Assembly: GCF_019972315.1 (NCBI RefSeq)
Contig: NZ_BLIZ01000001.1
Span: 1,976,513 to 2,040,512, forward strand
Direction of reading: 5' to 3'
DNA from: Geobacter sp. AOG1
GTDB lineage: Bacteria > Desulfobacterota > Desulfuromonadia > Geobacterales > Geobacteraceae
DNA length: 64,000 bases
The position numbers and the translations under genes were made by a program. The notes beneath the pieces were generated by a model. The model had not been told where the DNA came from, did no database searches, and saw only the letters and a program-made list of their open reading frames with translations. Positions 26,264-35,306 of the stretch are shown here, in pieces; within the stretch, counting starts at the first letter, position 1; every line of letters begins with the position of its first letter.

Positions 26264-27919
26264 ATGACTCAGCAACTGGAATGTACGATCGGTGGACTGC
26301 TCGACCAGATGGCGGACAAGTACCCCCATAATGACGCGCTGGTCTACCCTGAGCGGGACCTGCGTTACTCCTGGCGCGAGTTCAACGAGGTCTGCCGCCA
26401 GGTGGCGAAGGGATTGCTGAAGCTTGGTATCAGGAAGGGGGACAATGTCGCCATCTGGGCCTACAACGTCCCCGAGTGGGTGGTGCTCATGTTTGCCAGC
26501 GCCAAGATCGGCGCCATTCTGGTGACGGTCAACACCGCCTACAAGTCGGCAGAGCTGGAGTACCTTCTGAATCAGTCCGATTCCACCACCCTGTTCATGG
26601 TGAAATCGTGGAAGGACACCGATTACGTCGCCACCCTCACGGAGGTCGTGCCCGAACTGCCAGGCACCAAGCCGGGCGAGCTCAACAACCCCAAGCTGCC
26701 GTTTCTCAAGACCGTCGTGTTCATCGGCGAAGAGACCCCCGACGGCATGCTGAATTTCAACCAGATCATGGATATGGGTAAAGATGTCTCCGATGCCGAA
26801 CTGGCTGCGGTGGAGGCTACGGTCGACAAGCATGATACCATTCAGATGCAGTACACCTCCGGCACCACCGGATTCCCCAAGGGGGTGATGCTGACCAGCC
26901 ACAACCTGGTCAACAACGGCTTCCACATCGGCGAGTGCATGAAGTTCACCGACAAGGACCGGCTCTGCATCCCGGTGCCGTTCTTCCACTGCTTCGGGTC
27001 GGTCCTGGCGGTTTTGGCATCTGTCACCCACGGCACCGCGATGGTGCCTGTGGAGATCTTCGATCCGCTCAAAGTGCTGCAGACCATCGCCGCGGAGCGC
27101 TGCACGGCGGTACATGGCGTTCCCACCATGTTCATCGCCGAATTGGAACATCCGGAGTTCGGTAACTACGATCTCTCCTCTCTCCGAACCGGCATCATGG
27201 CTGGGTCGGTCTGCCCCATCGAGGTGATGAAGCGGGCCGTAAGAGATATGAACCTGACCGAAATTACCAGTGTCTACGGCCAGACCGAGTCTTCTCCCGG
27301 CATTACCCAGACCCGCACCGAGGATTCCATCGAGTTGCGGGTCTCCACCGTCGGCCGGGCACTCCCCGGTGCCGAGGTGAAGATCATCGATATCGAGACC
27401 GGTGCTACCCTGCCGCCGGGTAAGCAGGGTGAACTCTGCGCCCGGGGTTACATGGTCATGAAGGGGTACTACAAGATGCCGGAAGAGACCGCCAAGGTGA
27501 TAGACACCGATGGCTGGCTCCACACCGGTGACCTGGCGGTGATGGACGAGAACGGCTACTGCAAGATCACCGGCCGGATCAAGCAGATGATCATCCGAGG
27601 TGGCGAGAATATCTACCCGAAAGAGATTGAGGAATACCTCTATACCCATCCGAAGATCTCCGATGTGCAGATCTACGGCGTCCCGGACCGCAAGTACGGC
27701 GAGCAGGTCATGGCTGCGGTTATTGTCAAGAAGGGCGAAACCATGACCGAGGACGAGGTCAGGAATTTCTGCAAAGGGAAGATTGCCAATTACAAGATAC
27801 CCAAATACGTCAAGTTCGTGGATGGCTACCCCATGACGGCAAGTGGCAAGATCCAGAAGTTCAAGCTGCGGGAGATGGCGATTAAGGAACTTCAGCTGGA
27901 GGAGGGAGAGAGCGCCTGA
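26264..27919 (+). CDS. Acyl-CoA synthetase (AMP-forming), FadD-like
   Basis: The enzyme activates a carboxylic acid to its acyl-CoA through an acyl-AMP. The 551-residue protein has the AMP-binding P-loop motif YTSGTTGFPKGVMLT near 203-217, the A5-type SVYGQTESSPG near 337-347, GWLHTGDLAVMDENGY near 424-439, and the catalytic Lys in MTASGKIQKFKL near 525-536. GGGAGG precedes ATG 26264; an ATG at 26222 is in frame but less likely. Its closeness to citrate synthase suggests oxidation of acids. Chain-length preference is unknown. Confidence 0.88.
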   Translation: MTQQLECTIGGLLDQMADKYPHNDALVYPERDLRYSWREFNEVCRQVAKGLLKLGIRKGDNVAIWAYNVPEWVVLMFASAKIGAILVTVNTAYKSAELEYLLNQSDSTTLFMVKSWKDTDYVATLTEVVPELPGTKPGELNNPKLPFLKTVVFIGEETPDGMLNFNQIMDMGKDVSDAELAAVEATVDKHDTIQMQYTSGTTGFPKGVMLTSHNLVNNGFHIGECMKFTDKDRLCIPVPFFHCFGSVLAVLASVTHGTAMVPVEIFDPLKVLQTIAAERCTAVHGVPTMFIAELEHPEFGNYDLSSLRTGIMAGSVCPIEVMKRAVRDMNLTEITSVYGQTESSPGITQTRTEDSIELRVSTVGRALPGAEVKIIDIETGATLPPGKQGELCARGYMVMKGYYKMPEETAKVIDTDGWLHTGDLAVMDENGYCKITGRIKQMIIRGGENIYPKEIEEYLYTHPKISDVQIYGVPDRKYGEQVMAAVIVKKGETMTEDEVRNFCKGKIANYKIPKYVKFVDGYPMTASGKIQKFKLREMAIKELQLEEGESA

Positions 27920-27962
27920 TTTCCGCTTTCCGCCGTGAACGCTCTCTTCGAAAGGTAGTGTC

Positions 27963-28121
27963 GTGCGATCCCTTATTCTTGGAACCATTTTCTTTCTCTT
28001 CTTTGCCTGTTTTGTCGCCATCGTGGTCGAGGAGCTGTTTCTCGGCGGCCGGAGACGTCGTCGGCTGGAAAAGCAACTCCGCCAGGACCGGCTTTCCGTG
28101 CAGGAGCCGATGAAGAAATAA
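27963..28121 (+). CDS. Small 52-residue membrane protein
   Basis: A GTG start at 27963 follows AAGGTAG and opens a 52-codon frame. The peptide has one strong hydrophobic helix (residues 4-24, rich in Phe, Leu, Ile and Val) followed by a run of Arg and a charged C-terminal tail of about 25 residues, so it should be a bitopic protein with the tail in the cytoplasm. It lies 43 bp after the acyl-CoA ligase and 73 bp before the M24 peptidase, in the same direction. The family is not recognised. Confidence 0.6.
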   Translation: MRSLILGTIFFLFFACFVAIVVEELFLGGRRRRRLEKQLRQDRLSVQEPMKK

Positions 28122-28194
28122 CGTCCATCTGTTTCCGAGCCGTGCCCCGCAGGAAGAGGCATCGCTGTACCCCAAATTTACGACAGGAGTGGTT

Positions 28195-29385
28195 ATGCGT
28201 CTTACCCCCGCCACCGAGCTTGAGTACCGCTGTAAGAGATTACAGGAAGAGATGGCGTTGTCGGGCCTGGACGCGGTGATCATTCTGCAGAATGCCGATC
28301 TGTTTTACTTTACCGGCACGATTCAGTCAGGAAATCTCTATGTTCCGAAGGAAGGGCAGCCGATCTACATGGTGCGCCGGGACGCCGGACGGGCCAGGAT
28401 GGAGTCGGGGCTCAGAGAGGTTTGCCCCTTTGCCTCCATGAAGGATATCCCTCGCGTTCTGGCCGATTATGGTTATCCGGAGCCGATGCGAATCGGCATG
28501 GAGATGGATGTCCTGCCGGTGAACCTGTTCGAGCGCTATCGCACAGTATACCCTAGGGCGGAATACAGCGATGCAACACCGATCATCCGCAAGGTCCGGA
28601 TGATCAAGAGTCACTACGAGATACACATCATGCAGGATGCCGCAGACCAGGTGGACAAGGTTTACCGGCGGGCCAGGGACGTTATCCGCGAGGGGATGAC
28701 GGATCTGGAACTGGCGGCTGAACTGGAGTACGTGGCCCGGAGGGAAGGGCACCTGGGACTCATCCGGATGCGGGCCTTCAACGGCGAAATGATGTTCGGC
28801 CACACCTTTTCGGGGGCCGACAGTGCGGTGCCGGCCTATACCGACACCCCTCTGGGGGGGATGGGGCCGAGCCCCTCCTTTGGCCAGGGGGCCAGCCTGA
28901 AGCCGATCGGCCGCAACGAGCCAATCATCGTCGACTTCGCGGGGAGTTACGACGGATATCTGGTGGATCAGACCAGGGTCTTTGTTATCGGCACCCTTTC
29001 AGACCGTCTCCGGAAGGGATACGATGACATGATAAAAGTCCAGGAGCGGATGATGGCGATGGCGCCGGAACGCCCCACCTGGGGCGAAATCTATGATGAG
29101 TGTCTCTCTCTGGCCGAGAAGCTGGGATATGCGGAGAGCTTCATGGGGAACCGGGGAGCACAGGTCTCATTCATCGGCCATGGCATCGGCATCGAGGTCG
29201 ACGAGTACCCTTTCCTTGCGCGCGGATTCAATGACCAGCGGCTGGAGCCGGGCATGGCATTCGCTTTTGAACCAAAGTTGGTTTTCCCCGGCGAGGGGGC
29301 AGTCGGGATCGAAGACACCTTCTATCTTACCACGAGCGGCCTCAAGCAACTCACCCATTCGGAACAGTCACTCGTCATTATTTAA
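28195..29385 (+). CDS. M24 family metallopeptidase (Xaa-Pro peptidase type)
   Basis: The 396-residue protein has the creatinase-type N-terminal domain (about 1-140) and the pita-bread M24 fold. Metal-ligand motifs are visible: two Asp in IVDFAGSYDGYLVDQTR near 243-259, His in FIGHGIGIEVDEYP near 325-338, and Glu in FEPKLVFPGEGAVGIED near 360-376. It may be an aminopeptidase P/prolidase or a non-peptidase relative. ATG 28195 is preferred with AGGAG 6 bases upstream. It is probably in one unit with the acyl-CoA ligase. Confidence 0.85.
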   Translation: MRLTPATELEYRCKRLQEEMALSGLDAVIILQNADLFYFTGTIQSGNLYVPKEGQPIYMVRRDAGRARMESGLREVCPFASMKDIPRVLADYGYPEPMRIGMEMDVLPVNLFERYRTVYPRAEYSDATPIIRKVRMIKSHYEIHIMQDAADQVDKVYRRARDVIREGMTDLELAAELEYVARREGHLGLIRMRAFNGEMMFGHTFSGADSAVPAYTDTPLGGMGPSPSFGQGASLKPIGRNEPIIVDFAGSYDGYLVDQTRVFVIGTLSDRLRKGYDDMIKVQERMMAMAPERPTWGEIYDECLSLAEKLGYAESFMGNRGAQVSFIGHGIGIEVDEYPFLARGFNDQRLEPGMAFAFEPKLVFPGEGAVGIEDTFYLTTSGLKQLTHSEQSLVII

Positions 29386-29669
29386 ATAATTTTAAGAAAA
29401 CTGAAAGATTTTTGTTGAATTTAATTTTTTGCAATGGTATACAGTTGCAAAATTTTTTGTATACAGTATACTAAAAACTCATTTTCCCTCCCTTGGTATC
29501 GTTCTCTGTAAATTCATGCAAAATAAGTATCCATGGGTGGTTGTGGACGTTCCACCTTTGCGCTTGCCGTATATCAGGACTGGAAAGGAGGGGCTTCAAG
29601 CGTCTTCAGGGATTAGGTAACTTTAAATGTTATTTTTTAACACCACCAGACGAAAGGAGATTAAGCACC
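29386..29669 (+). promoter_or_regulatory. Citrate synthase promoter with repeated GTATACAGT operator
   Basis: TTGAAT (29415-29420) and TATACA (29438-29443), separated by exactly 17 bases, form a good sigma-70-type promoter. GTATACAGT occurs at 29437-29445, on the -10 box, and again at 29459-29467 within the odd palindrome GTATACAGTATAC (29459-29471), where transcription would begin. A leader of about 200 bases follows. The layout fits a repressor site. HgtR is known to repress citrate synthase in Geobacter, but I cannot confirm that this is its site. Confidence 0.6.
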
Positions 29670-30998
29670 ATGGCACTTAAGGAAACGCTTAAACAGAAAA
29701 TTGAGGAGCACCGTCCCCGCACCACCAAACTTACCAAGGAATTCGGCAAGGTCATCATCGACCAGGTGACCATCGACCAGTGCATTGGCGGCGCCCGTGA
29801 TATCCGCTCTTTGGTAACCGATATTTCTTACCTCGACCCGCAGGAAGGTATCCGTTTCCGCGGCAAGACCATCCCCGAGACCTTCGAGGCGCTCCCCAAG
29901 GCTGCCGGTTCCGACTACCCGACGGTCGAGTCCTTCTGGTATTTCCTCCTCACTGGCGACGTCCCGACCCCGGCCCAGGTGGACGAAGTCGTCAAAGAGT
30001 GGAAAGTTCGTCAGGAAGTTCCCCAGTATGTGTTTGATGCCATTCGTGCCCTGCCGCGTGACAGCCACCCCATGGTGATGCTCTCCGTAGGTATCCTTGC
30101 CTTGCAGAAGGATTCCAAATTTGCCGGTTTCTACAACTCGGGCAAGTTCAACAAGATGATCGCCTGGGAATACGTGTATGAAGATGCCTATGATCTCGTC
30201 GCCCGGATTCCCGTCATCGCGGCATTCATCTACAACCTGAAGTATCGTGGCGACAAGCAGGTTGCTATCGACAAGAATCTCGACATGGGTGCCAACTTCG
30301 CCCACATGATCGGCCAGAGCGAGCAGTACAAGGACGTGGCCAGGATGTACTTCATCCTCCACTCCGACCACGAGTCCGGCAACGTCTCCGCCCACACCAC
30401 TCACCTGGTGCATTCCGCCCTGTCCGACCCGTACTATGCATACTCTGCCGGCCTCAATGGCCTCGCCGGCCCGCTCCATGGCCTCGCCAACCAGGAAGTT
30501 CTCGACTGGACGATCAAGTTCCAGGAGAAGTACTGCAAAGGGGTTGAGCCGACCAAGGAACTCGTTACCAAGGCTCTCTGGGATACCCTTAACGCAGGTC
30601 AGGTCGTTCCGGGTTACGGCCATGCCGTTCTCCGCAAGACCGATCCGCGCTATATGTCGCAGCGCGAGTTCTGCCTCAAGACCCCCGGCCTGAAGGACGA
30701 TCCGTTGTTCAAACTGGTCGCCATGATCTTCGAAACCGCCCCTGGCGTCCTCATGGAGCATGGCAAGGCCAAGAACCCCTGGCCGAACGTCGACGCACAG
30801 TCCGGCGTCATCCAGTGGTACTATGGCCTCCGCGAGTGGGACTTCTACACCGTCCTCTTCGGCGTCGGTCGTGCCCTCGGCTGCATGGCCAATATTACCT
30901 GGGACCGTGGTCTCGGTTACGCCATTGAGCGTCCCAAGTCGGTCACCACTGCAATGCTCGAGAAGTGGGCTGCCGAAGGTGGCCGCAAGCTGGCCTAA
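29670..30998 (+). CDS. gltA: Citrate synthase, eukaryotic type
   Basis: Citrate synthase condenses acetyl-CoA and oxaloacetate as entry to the TCA cycle. The 442-residue protein resembles mitochondrial citrate synthases: RGKTIPE near 64, HSDHESGNVSAHTTHLVHSAL around 231-251 (first catalytic His), GLNGLAGPLHGLANQEV near 259-275 (second His), and PGYGHAVLRKTDPRY near 311-325. This eukaryote-like branch is documented for Geobacter. ATG 29670 follows AAAGGAG; a longer frame to 29493 is AT-rich leader. It is followed by an intrinsic terminator. Confidence 0.96.
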   Translation: MALKETLKQKIEEHRPRTTKLTKEFGKVIIDQVTIDQCIGGARDIRSLVTDISYLDPQEGIRFRGKTIPETFEALPKAAGSDYPTVESFWYFLLTGDVPTPAQVDEVVKEWKVRQEVPQYVFDAIRALPRDSHPMVMLSVGILALQKDSKFAGFYNSGKFNKMIAWEYVYEDAYDLVARIPVIAAFIYNLKYRGDKQVAIDKNLDMGANFAHMIGQSEQYKDVARMYFILHSDHESGNVSAHTTHLVHSALSDPYYAYSAGLNGLAGPLHGLANQEVLDWTIKFQEKYCKGVEPTKELVTKALWDTLNAGQVVPGYGHAVLRKTDPRYMSQREFCLKTPGLKDDPLFKLVAMIFETAPGVLMEHGKAKNPWPNVDAQSGVIQWYYGLREWDFYTVLFGVGRALGCMANITWDRGLGYAIERPKSVTTAMLEKWAAEGGRKLA

Positions 30999-31023
30999 TG
31001 TGCCTGCAAGCTGTCTGAACGTG

Positions 31024-31055
31024 AAAAGGGGAGGTGCTTATGCGCCTCCCCTTTT
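31024..31055. terminator. Terminator after citrate synthase
   Basis: AAAAGGGGAGG (31024-31034) and CCTCCCCTTTT (31045-31055) form a perfect 11-bp stem with three further pairs inside. It can serve both strands: the citrate synthase gene and the converging AMMECR1-type gene. Confidence 0.88.
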
Positions 31056-31125
31056 CTTCTTTATCCCCAGCAACTACGGCAAGCAGGCCGAGGCACTCAT
31101 GTCCAGCAACTGCCGTAACCCCAGA

Positions 31126-31668
31126 TCAACTGAAAACTTCTGCAGTGAAAACGGAGATGGTGGCCCCTTCCATCCAGGAATTTTCGTCAAGTCCTGCCTT
31201 GAGGCAGGTTTGCCGCAGAAATGTTTCCCGATCCCACCCCTGTTCCATTGCCACTTGGGGAAGAAGCACTCCGCGGGAAAAGTTCTTCTCGATGTAAACG
31301 CCGTGCAGGCCGACTTTGATCGTCTCAGGGGAAGAGATTTTTTGGAGAGGGGAAAGAACGGATATCTCCAACTGGAAATCAGTCAGGTCCGAGGGCTTCA
31401 TGGGATAGAAACGGGGATCGCGAGTTGCCGCCGCTGCTGCCATCTCCTGGACCTGTTGGTAGAGAGGGGTGTCGGCGGTGAAGTTGCCGATGCAACCGCG
31501 CAGGGCACCATTAATTTTAATACAGACGAAGCAACCTCGTTTGGCAAGAAGGTTTGCCTGCTTTATCGTGCGAGGGATTTTCCCCCCAGCCGTTACGGAG
31601 GCAACGACGGCCTCACGGCCAATTTCTAGAAGAAGTTGCTTTTCTTCACTGGTCAATAAGCTCTGCAC
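31126..31668 (-). CDS. AMMECR1 domain protein
   Basis: The 180-residue protein matches the AMMECR1 family (AmmeMemoRadiSam system protein A): GCFVCIKINGALRGCIGNF near 45-63 contains the six-residue LRGCIG signature, followed by DPRFYPMKPSDL and LEISVLSPL motifs. The family is small, globular and widespread, with unknown function; fusions or neighbours with radical SAM and Memo proteins are known, but neither is adjacent here. No ribosome site stands out. It converges on citrate synthase. Confidence 0.88.
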   Translation of the reverse strand: MQSLLTSEEKQLLLEIGREAVVASVTAGGKIPRTIKQANLLAKRGCFVCIKINGALRGCIGNFTADTPLYQQVQEMAAAAATRDPRFYPMKPSDLTDFQLEISVLSPLQKISSPETIKVGLHGVYIEKNFSRGVLLPQVAMEQGWDRETFLRQTCLKAGLDENSWMEGATISVFTAEVFS

Positions 31669-31766
31669 CCTGTCGCCCTCCCTGGTAATTGGTTGCTAAT
31701 GATTTGTTAACGTAATATATTGACCGTCGCTTGGCAAGAATTAATGGACTTCCTCAGGAGGAGCTC

Positions 31767-33194
31767 ATGACAAAACGTTACAGGGTGCTTGTTGGTGGCG
31801 AGTGGGTGGGTGACGGCTGGCCCGGGATTGAGGTAATCAATCCCTTCGACGATTCGGTGATCGGCATTGTCCCCGAAGCATCTGCCACAGAAGTCGACCG
31901 GGCCATTGAGGCGGCTCTCAAGGGGGCTGCCGTTATGGCCGCGTTGCCGGCCTATAAGAGGTCTGACATCCTTAACCGCGCGGCAGACTTCATATTGCGG
32001 GACAAAGAAGAGATCGCGGAAATCATTGCGCGTGAGGCGGGGAAATCGTGGAAATTTGCCCTGTCCGAGGCAGAGCGGAGCTCTGAAACGCTACGCTTTG
32101 CCGCTCTTGAGGCAAAGACGAGCCATGGCGAGATTGTCCCCATGGATGCTTCACCGGTTTCTGCCGGCCGTTTCGGGTTTTACCTGCGTACCCCCATTGG
32201 CGTGATTGGTGCGATTACTCCCTTCAATTTTCCCTTGAATCTGGTGGTTCATAAGGTGGCTCCCGCACTTGCCGCAGGCAATGCGCTGGTACTCAAGCCG
32301 GCCACCAAGACCCCCCTTGCATCCATCAAGCTTGCTGAAATCCTGGTGGAGGCTGGTTTGCCTGCAGGCGCCCTCAACCTGGTCATCGGAAGTGGCGTCA
32401 CCGTGGGTAACCGACTCGTGGAAGACGAGCGTCTTGCCATGATTACCTTTACCGGCAGCCCGCCGGTGGGGAGAGAAATCAAGGCGCGCTGCGGTCTGAA
32501 GCGGGTGACTCTGGAGCTCGGCTCCAATTCCCCTACCATCATCGAGGAAGACGGCGATGTGGATGCCGCTGTTGGCCGCTGTGTCGTCGGAAGTTTCGCC
32601 AACTCCGGGCAGGTCTGCATCTCGGTGCAGCGGATATTTGTCCATCGTAATCGCTATGCGGAATTCATCGACAAGTTTGTTGCCGCAACACGCCAGCTCA
32701 AGGTCGGAGATCCTCTGGACAAGGGGTGTGACATTGGGCCGATGATCAGCCGCAAGGAACTTGCCCGTTCGCTGGAGTGGCTCGAAGAGGCCAAAAATAT
32801 GGGGGCCGTCGTTGCTGCCGGTGGCGAGGCTGTCGGCAACTGCCTGCAACCGACGATCCTGACCGGCGTGACCCGGGAGATGAAGGTGATGTGTTCAGAA
32901 GTGTTTGCTCCGATCGTCTCGGTTCTCTCCTACGGTAATTTTGACGAAGCGCTGGAAATGGCGGATGATTCTGTGTATGGCCTCCAGGCAGGGGTCTATA
33001 CCAACGACATCAATAAGGCGTTTAAGGCCGTCAAAAGGCTGGACGTCGGCGGTGTCATCATCAACGATGTACCCACATTCAGAGTCGATCATATGCCCTA
33101 CGGAGGCAACAAAGAGAGCGGTTTGGGTCGTGAAGGGGTTCGCTATGCCATGGAGGAGATGACGAATATCAAGATGGTGTGCATCAATCTATAA
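31767..33194 (+). CDS. NAD(P)-dependent aldehyde dehydrogenase
   Basis: This 475-residue ALDH has the cofactor/active-site Asn in GAITPFNFPLN near 148-158, the GSPPVGREI nucleotide loop, the general-base Glu in VTLELGSNSPTII near 246-258, and the catalytic Cys in NSGQVCISVQRIF near 282-294. The overall pattern is closest to lactaldehyde or phosphonoacetaldehyde-type enzymes, but the substrate is not certain. AGGAGGAG precedes ATG 31767. It appears to be a single-gene unit. Confidence 0.88.
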   Translation: MTKRYRVLVGGEWVGDGWPGIEVINPFDDSVIGIVPEASATEVDRAIEAALKGAAVMAALPAYKRSDILNRAADFILRDKEEIAEIIAREAGKSWKFALSEAERSSETLRFAALEAKTSHGEIVPMDASPVSAGRFGFYLRTPIGVIGAITPFNFPLNLVVHKVAPALAAGNALVLKPATKTPLASIKLAEILVEAGLPAGALNLVIGSGVTVGNRLVEDERLAMITFTGSPPVGREIKARCGLKRVTLELGSNSPTIIEEDGDVDAAVGRCVVGSFANSGQVCISVQRIFVHRNRYAEFIDKFVAATRQLKVGDPLDKGCDIGPMISRKELARSLEWLEEAKNMGAVVAAGGEAVGNCLQPTILTGVTREMKVMCSEVFAPIVSVLSYGNFDEALEMADDSVYGLQAGVYTNDINKAFKAVKRLDVGGVIINDVPTFRVDHMPYGGNKESGLGREGVRYAMEEMTNIKMVCINL

Positions 33195-33279
33195 TCGGCT
33201 ATTACGCGTAGCGGTTTCGATGTTGTCTAACTGGCTGAAATTTCGGGTTATGGAAAAATTATAGACAGCTAAAAAAATG

Positions 33280-33307
33280 TTGACATTTGTCTCAAAGGTA
33301 GTATATT
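33280..33307 (+). promoter_or_regulatory. Sigma-70-type promoter for small lipoprotein gene
   Basis: A consensus -35 TTGACA (33280-33285) and -10 TATATT (33302-33307) are separated by 16 bases, about 80 bp before the lipoprotein start. The strength fits an abundant small lipoprotein. Confidence 0.65.
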
Positions 33308-33385
33308 TCGCATTTGTTGTCTCCGAAAAACCATGCGCTTGGCGCCATAAATGGTAATCAAAAAAGAAAAGAGGTGATTACGTCA

Positions 33386-33580
33386 ATGAAAAAACTGATC
33401 TCTTTGGCTCTGTGCTTGACCTTCGCGCTGGCATTCACTGCTGGCTGCAAGAAGAAAGAGGAAGCTCCGGCTCCGGCTCCGGCTGCTGAGCAGAAAGCTC
33501 CCGAGCAGAAACCGATGTCTTCTGCTAAGGCTCCTGAGGCTGCTCCGGCTGCCCCGGCTGCCCCGGCTGAGAAGAAGTAA
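33386..33580 (+). CDS. Small Ala/Pro-rich lipoprotein
   Basis: The 64-residue precursor has a signal peptide with lipobox FTAGC (Cys at residue 21), a KKKEE segment, then a low-complexity tail rich in Ala, Pro, Lys and Glu to the end. It is likely lipid-anchored in the envelope, with a mature part of only about 44 residues. GAGGTG precedes the ATG. It has its own promoter and terminator, so it is monocistronic. The function is unknown; it recalls small abundant envelope lipoproteins but shares no recognised domain. Confidence 0.78.
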   Translation: MKKLISLALCLTFALAFTAGCKKKEEAPAPAPAAEQKAPEQKPMSSAKAPEAAPAAPAAPAEKK

Positions 33581-33605
33581 TCTCGGTTTCCTGTTTGTTC
33601 TGAAC

Positions 33606-33643
33606 AAAAATAGCCTACAGAATTAATTCTGTAGGCTATTTTA
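33606..33643 (+). terminator. Terminator after small lipoprotein gene
   Basis: AAAAATAGCCTACAGAATT and AATTCTGTAGGCTATTTT form a long perfect stem (about 18 bp) with almost no loop, ending in T residues. Confidence 0.85.
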
Positions 33644-33661
33644 TTTGTATTCAGAAACCAC

Positions 33662-33690
33662 TTGACATGCGTATGACCACGTGATACTAA
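33662..33690 (+). promoter_or_regulatory. Sigma-70-type promoter for ndk
   Basis: TTGACA (33662-33667) and TACTAA (33685-33690) with a 17-base spacer lie about 50 bp before the ndk start. Confidence 0.55.
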
Positions 33691-33741
33691 ATTCGGTCTT
33701 CATATATTCTCGCAACCAGACGATTATCGAGGGAGGAAGTT

Positions 33742-34155
33742 ATGGAAAGAACGTTTGCAATCATCAAACCCGATGCCGTAGAGCGCAAGATAACCGGCAA
33801 GGTGTTGGCCAAGATCGAGGAGGCCGGTTTCAGTATAGTGGGGATGAAGAAGATCCACCTGAGCAAGGCCCAGGCGGAAGGGTTCTACTATGTCCACAAG
33901 GAGCGCCCCTTCTTCAACGATCTTTGCGCATTCATGTCGCGCAGCCCTGTAGTGGTGCTGGTGCTGGAGCGGGAGAACGCCATTACCAAGTGGCGCGAGG
34001 TGATGGGGGCTACTAATCCGGCCAACGCCGAGCCTGGGACCATCCGCAAGGAATTCGGGGTCAGCATAGAAGAGAATTCAGCCCATGGTTCCGACGCCCC
34101 GGAAACAGCCGCTTTCGAGATTCCTTATTTCTTCAGCCAGCTTGAACTGGTCTGA
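33742..34155 (+). CDS. ndk: Nucleoside diphosphate kinase
   Basis: Ndk transfers phosphate between nucleoside triphosphates and diphosphates through a phospho-histidine. The 137-residue protein is full length: [14 protein letters not shown] at residues 2-15, [18 protein letters not shown] near 91-108, and the active-site His in [13 protein letters not shown] near 113-125. GGGAGGAAG precedes ATG 33742. It is followed by a terminator-like hairpin but only 62 bp separate it from rlmN. Confidence 0.96.
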   Translation: MERTFAIIKPDAVERKITGKVLAKIEEAGFSIVGMKKIHLSKAQAEGFYYVHKERPFFNDLCAFMSRSPVVVLVLERENAITKWREVMGATNPANAEPGTIRKEFGVSIEENSAHGSDAPETAAFEIPYFFSQLELV

Positions 34156-34180
34156 GCTAAACCGAACTGAGATGACGATA

Positions 34181-34205
34181 AGCCCTTCATACGAAGGGCT
34201 TTTTC
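34181..34205 (+). terminator. Terminator between ndk and rlmN
   Basis: AGCCCTTC-ATAC-GAAGGGCT is followed by five T residues. Since rlmN starts at 34218, read-through or a promoter near the hairpin must feed the downstream genes. Confidence 0.8.
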
Positions 34206-34217
34206 ATATCCACACCC

Positions 34218-35258
34218 ATGGCTAACGTTGACCTGAAAAATTTGACCCTCGCGGACCTTGAAGCCTTCATAGCGGGGCAGGGTAAGGAGCGTTTCCGCGC
34301 CCGGCAGATCTTCAAATGGATCTACCAGCAAGGGGTGATCGATTTTGCGTCGATGACCAACCTGTCCCGGGAATTCCGAGCAGAACTGGCTGCTACCGCC
34401 TGCGTCAGCGACCTGCAACCGGAGGTGGTGGAGGTTTCGACGGACGGAACGCGCAAGTACCTGTTCCGTCTCGAGGATGGAGCCAGCGTGGAGTCGGTGC
34501 TGATACCGGATGAAGGGCGCAACACTCTCTGCATCTCCAGTCAGGTAGGTTGTGCCATGGCGTGCGAGTTCTGCCTGACCGGTACCTTCCGGTTTACCCG
34601 CAACCTGACCACCGCGGAAATCGTCAACCAGGTCTGTACCGTGCAACGGGATGCGGAGATACGGAATATCGTCTTCATGGGGATGGGGGAACCGCTGGCA
34701 AACCTGGACAATGTCGTTCCTGCCATCAAGATTCTCATCGATAACGACGGGCTGCAGTTTTCCAACCGCAGGGTTACGGTCTCAACCTCTGGCCTTGTCC
34801 CTGAACTCGACATCCTCGGGGCATCGGTGACGGTCAACCTGGCAGTTTCCCTCAACGCCACCACCGATGAACTGCGCGACCGGATCATGCCGATCAACCG
34901 CAGGTATCCGCTCAAGGAGCTGCTTGCCGCCTGCAAGCGCTTTCCCCTGCCGTCCCGCCGCTACATTACGTTCGAATACGTGCTGATCAGGGATCTGAAC
35001 GATACCCTCGACGATGCGCGCAGACTGGTCAGGCTTGTGAGCGATATTCCCTGCAAGATCAACCTGATCGCGTTCAATGAGCATGAGGGGTGCACTTTCC
35101 GGGCGCCCACCCAAGAGGCGATCGACCGCTTCCACAAATACCTGCTGGACAAGCACTTCACCGTCATCACCCGGGCAAGCCGGGGAGGTGACATCTCGGC
35201 TGCCTGTGGGCAATTGAAGGGGCGGCTGGATAAATCCGTTCAAGGTTCAACGTTCTAG
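34218..35258 (+). CDS. rlmN: Dual-specificity 23S rRNA/tRNA A2 methyltransferase RlmN
   Basis: RlmN is a radical SAM enzyme that methylates A2503 of 23S rRNA and A37 of some tRNAs. The 346-residue product has the CAMACEFC cluster motif (CxxxCxxC, near 112-119), [14 protein letters not shown] near 152-165, the SAM-binding [10 protein letters not shown] near 187-196, LAVSLNA, and a C-terminal Cys in SAACGQLKG that serves as methyl carrier. The length is usual. Plausible other starts are not evident. Confidence 0.95.
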   Translation: MANVDLKNLTLADLEAFIAGQGKERFRARQIFKWIYQQGVIDFASMTNLSREFRAELAATACVSDLQPEVVEVSTDGTRKYLFRLEDGASVESVLIPDEGRNTLCISSQVGCAMACEFCLTGTFRFTRNLTTAEIVNQVCTVQRDAEIRNIVFMGMGEPLANLDNVVPAIKILIDNDGLQFSNRRVTVSTSGLVPELDILGASVTVNLAVSLNATTDELRDRIMPINRRYPLKELLAACKRFPLPSRRYITFEYVLIRDLNDTLDDARRLVRLVSDIPCKINLIAFNEHEGCTFRAPTQEAIDRFHKYLLDKHFTVITRASRGGDISAACGQLKGRLDKSVQGSTF

Positions 35259-35306
35259 GCTCGACGTTCAAATCCACATCAGTCTCGTTACAAGAGGGGG
35301 GCGGAA

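Noticed and set aside
26204-28162. 652-codon minus-strand frame opposite the acyl-CoA ligase
   Set aside because: It is an antisense shadow of a gene with high GC third positions; its protein is His/Asp/Gly-rich with no domain, while the plus strand has full AMP-ligase motifs.
29661-30761. 366-codon minus-strand frame opposite citrate synthase
   Set aside because: Antisense shadow of the strongly supported citrate synthase gene; no ribosome site or family match.
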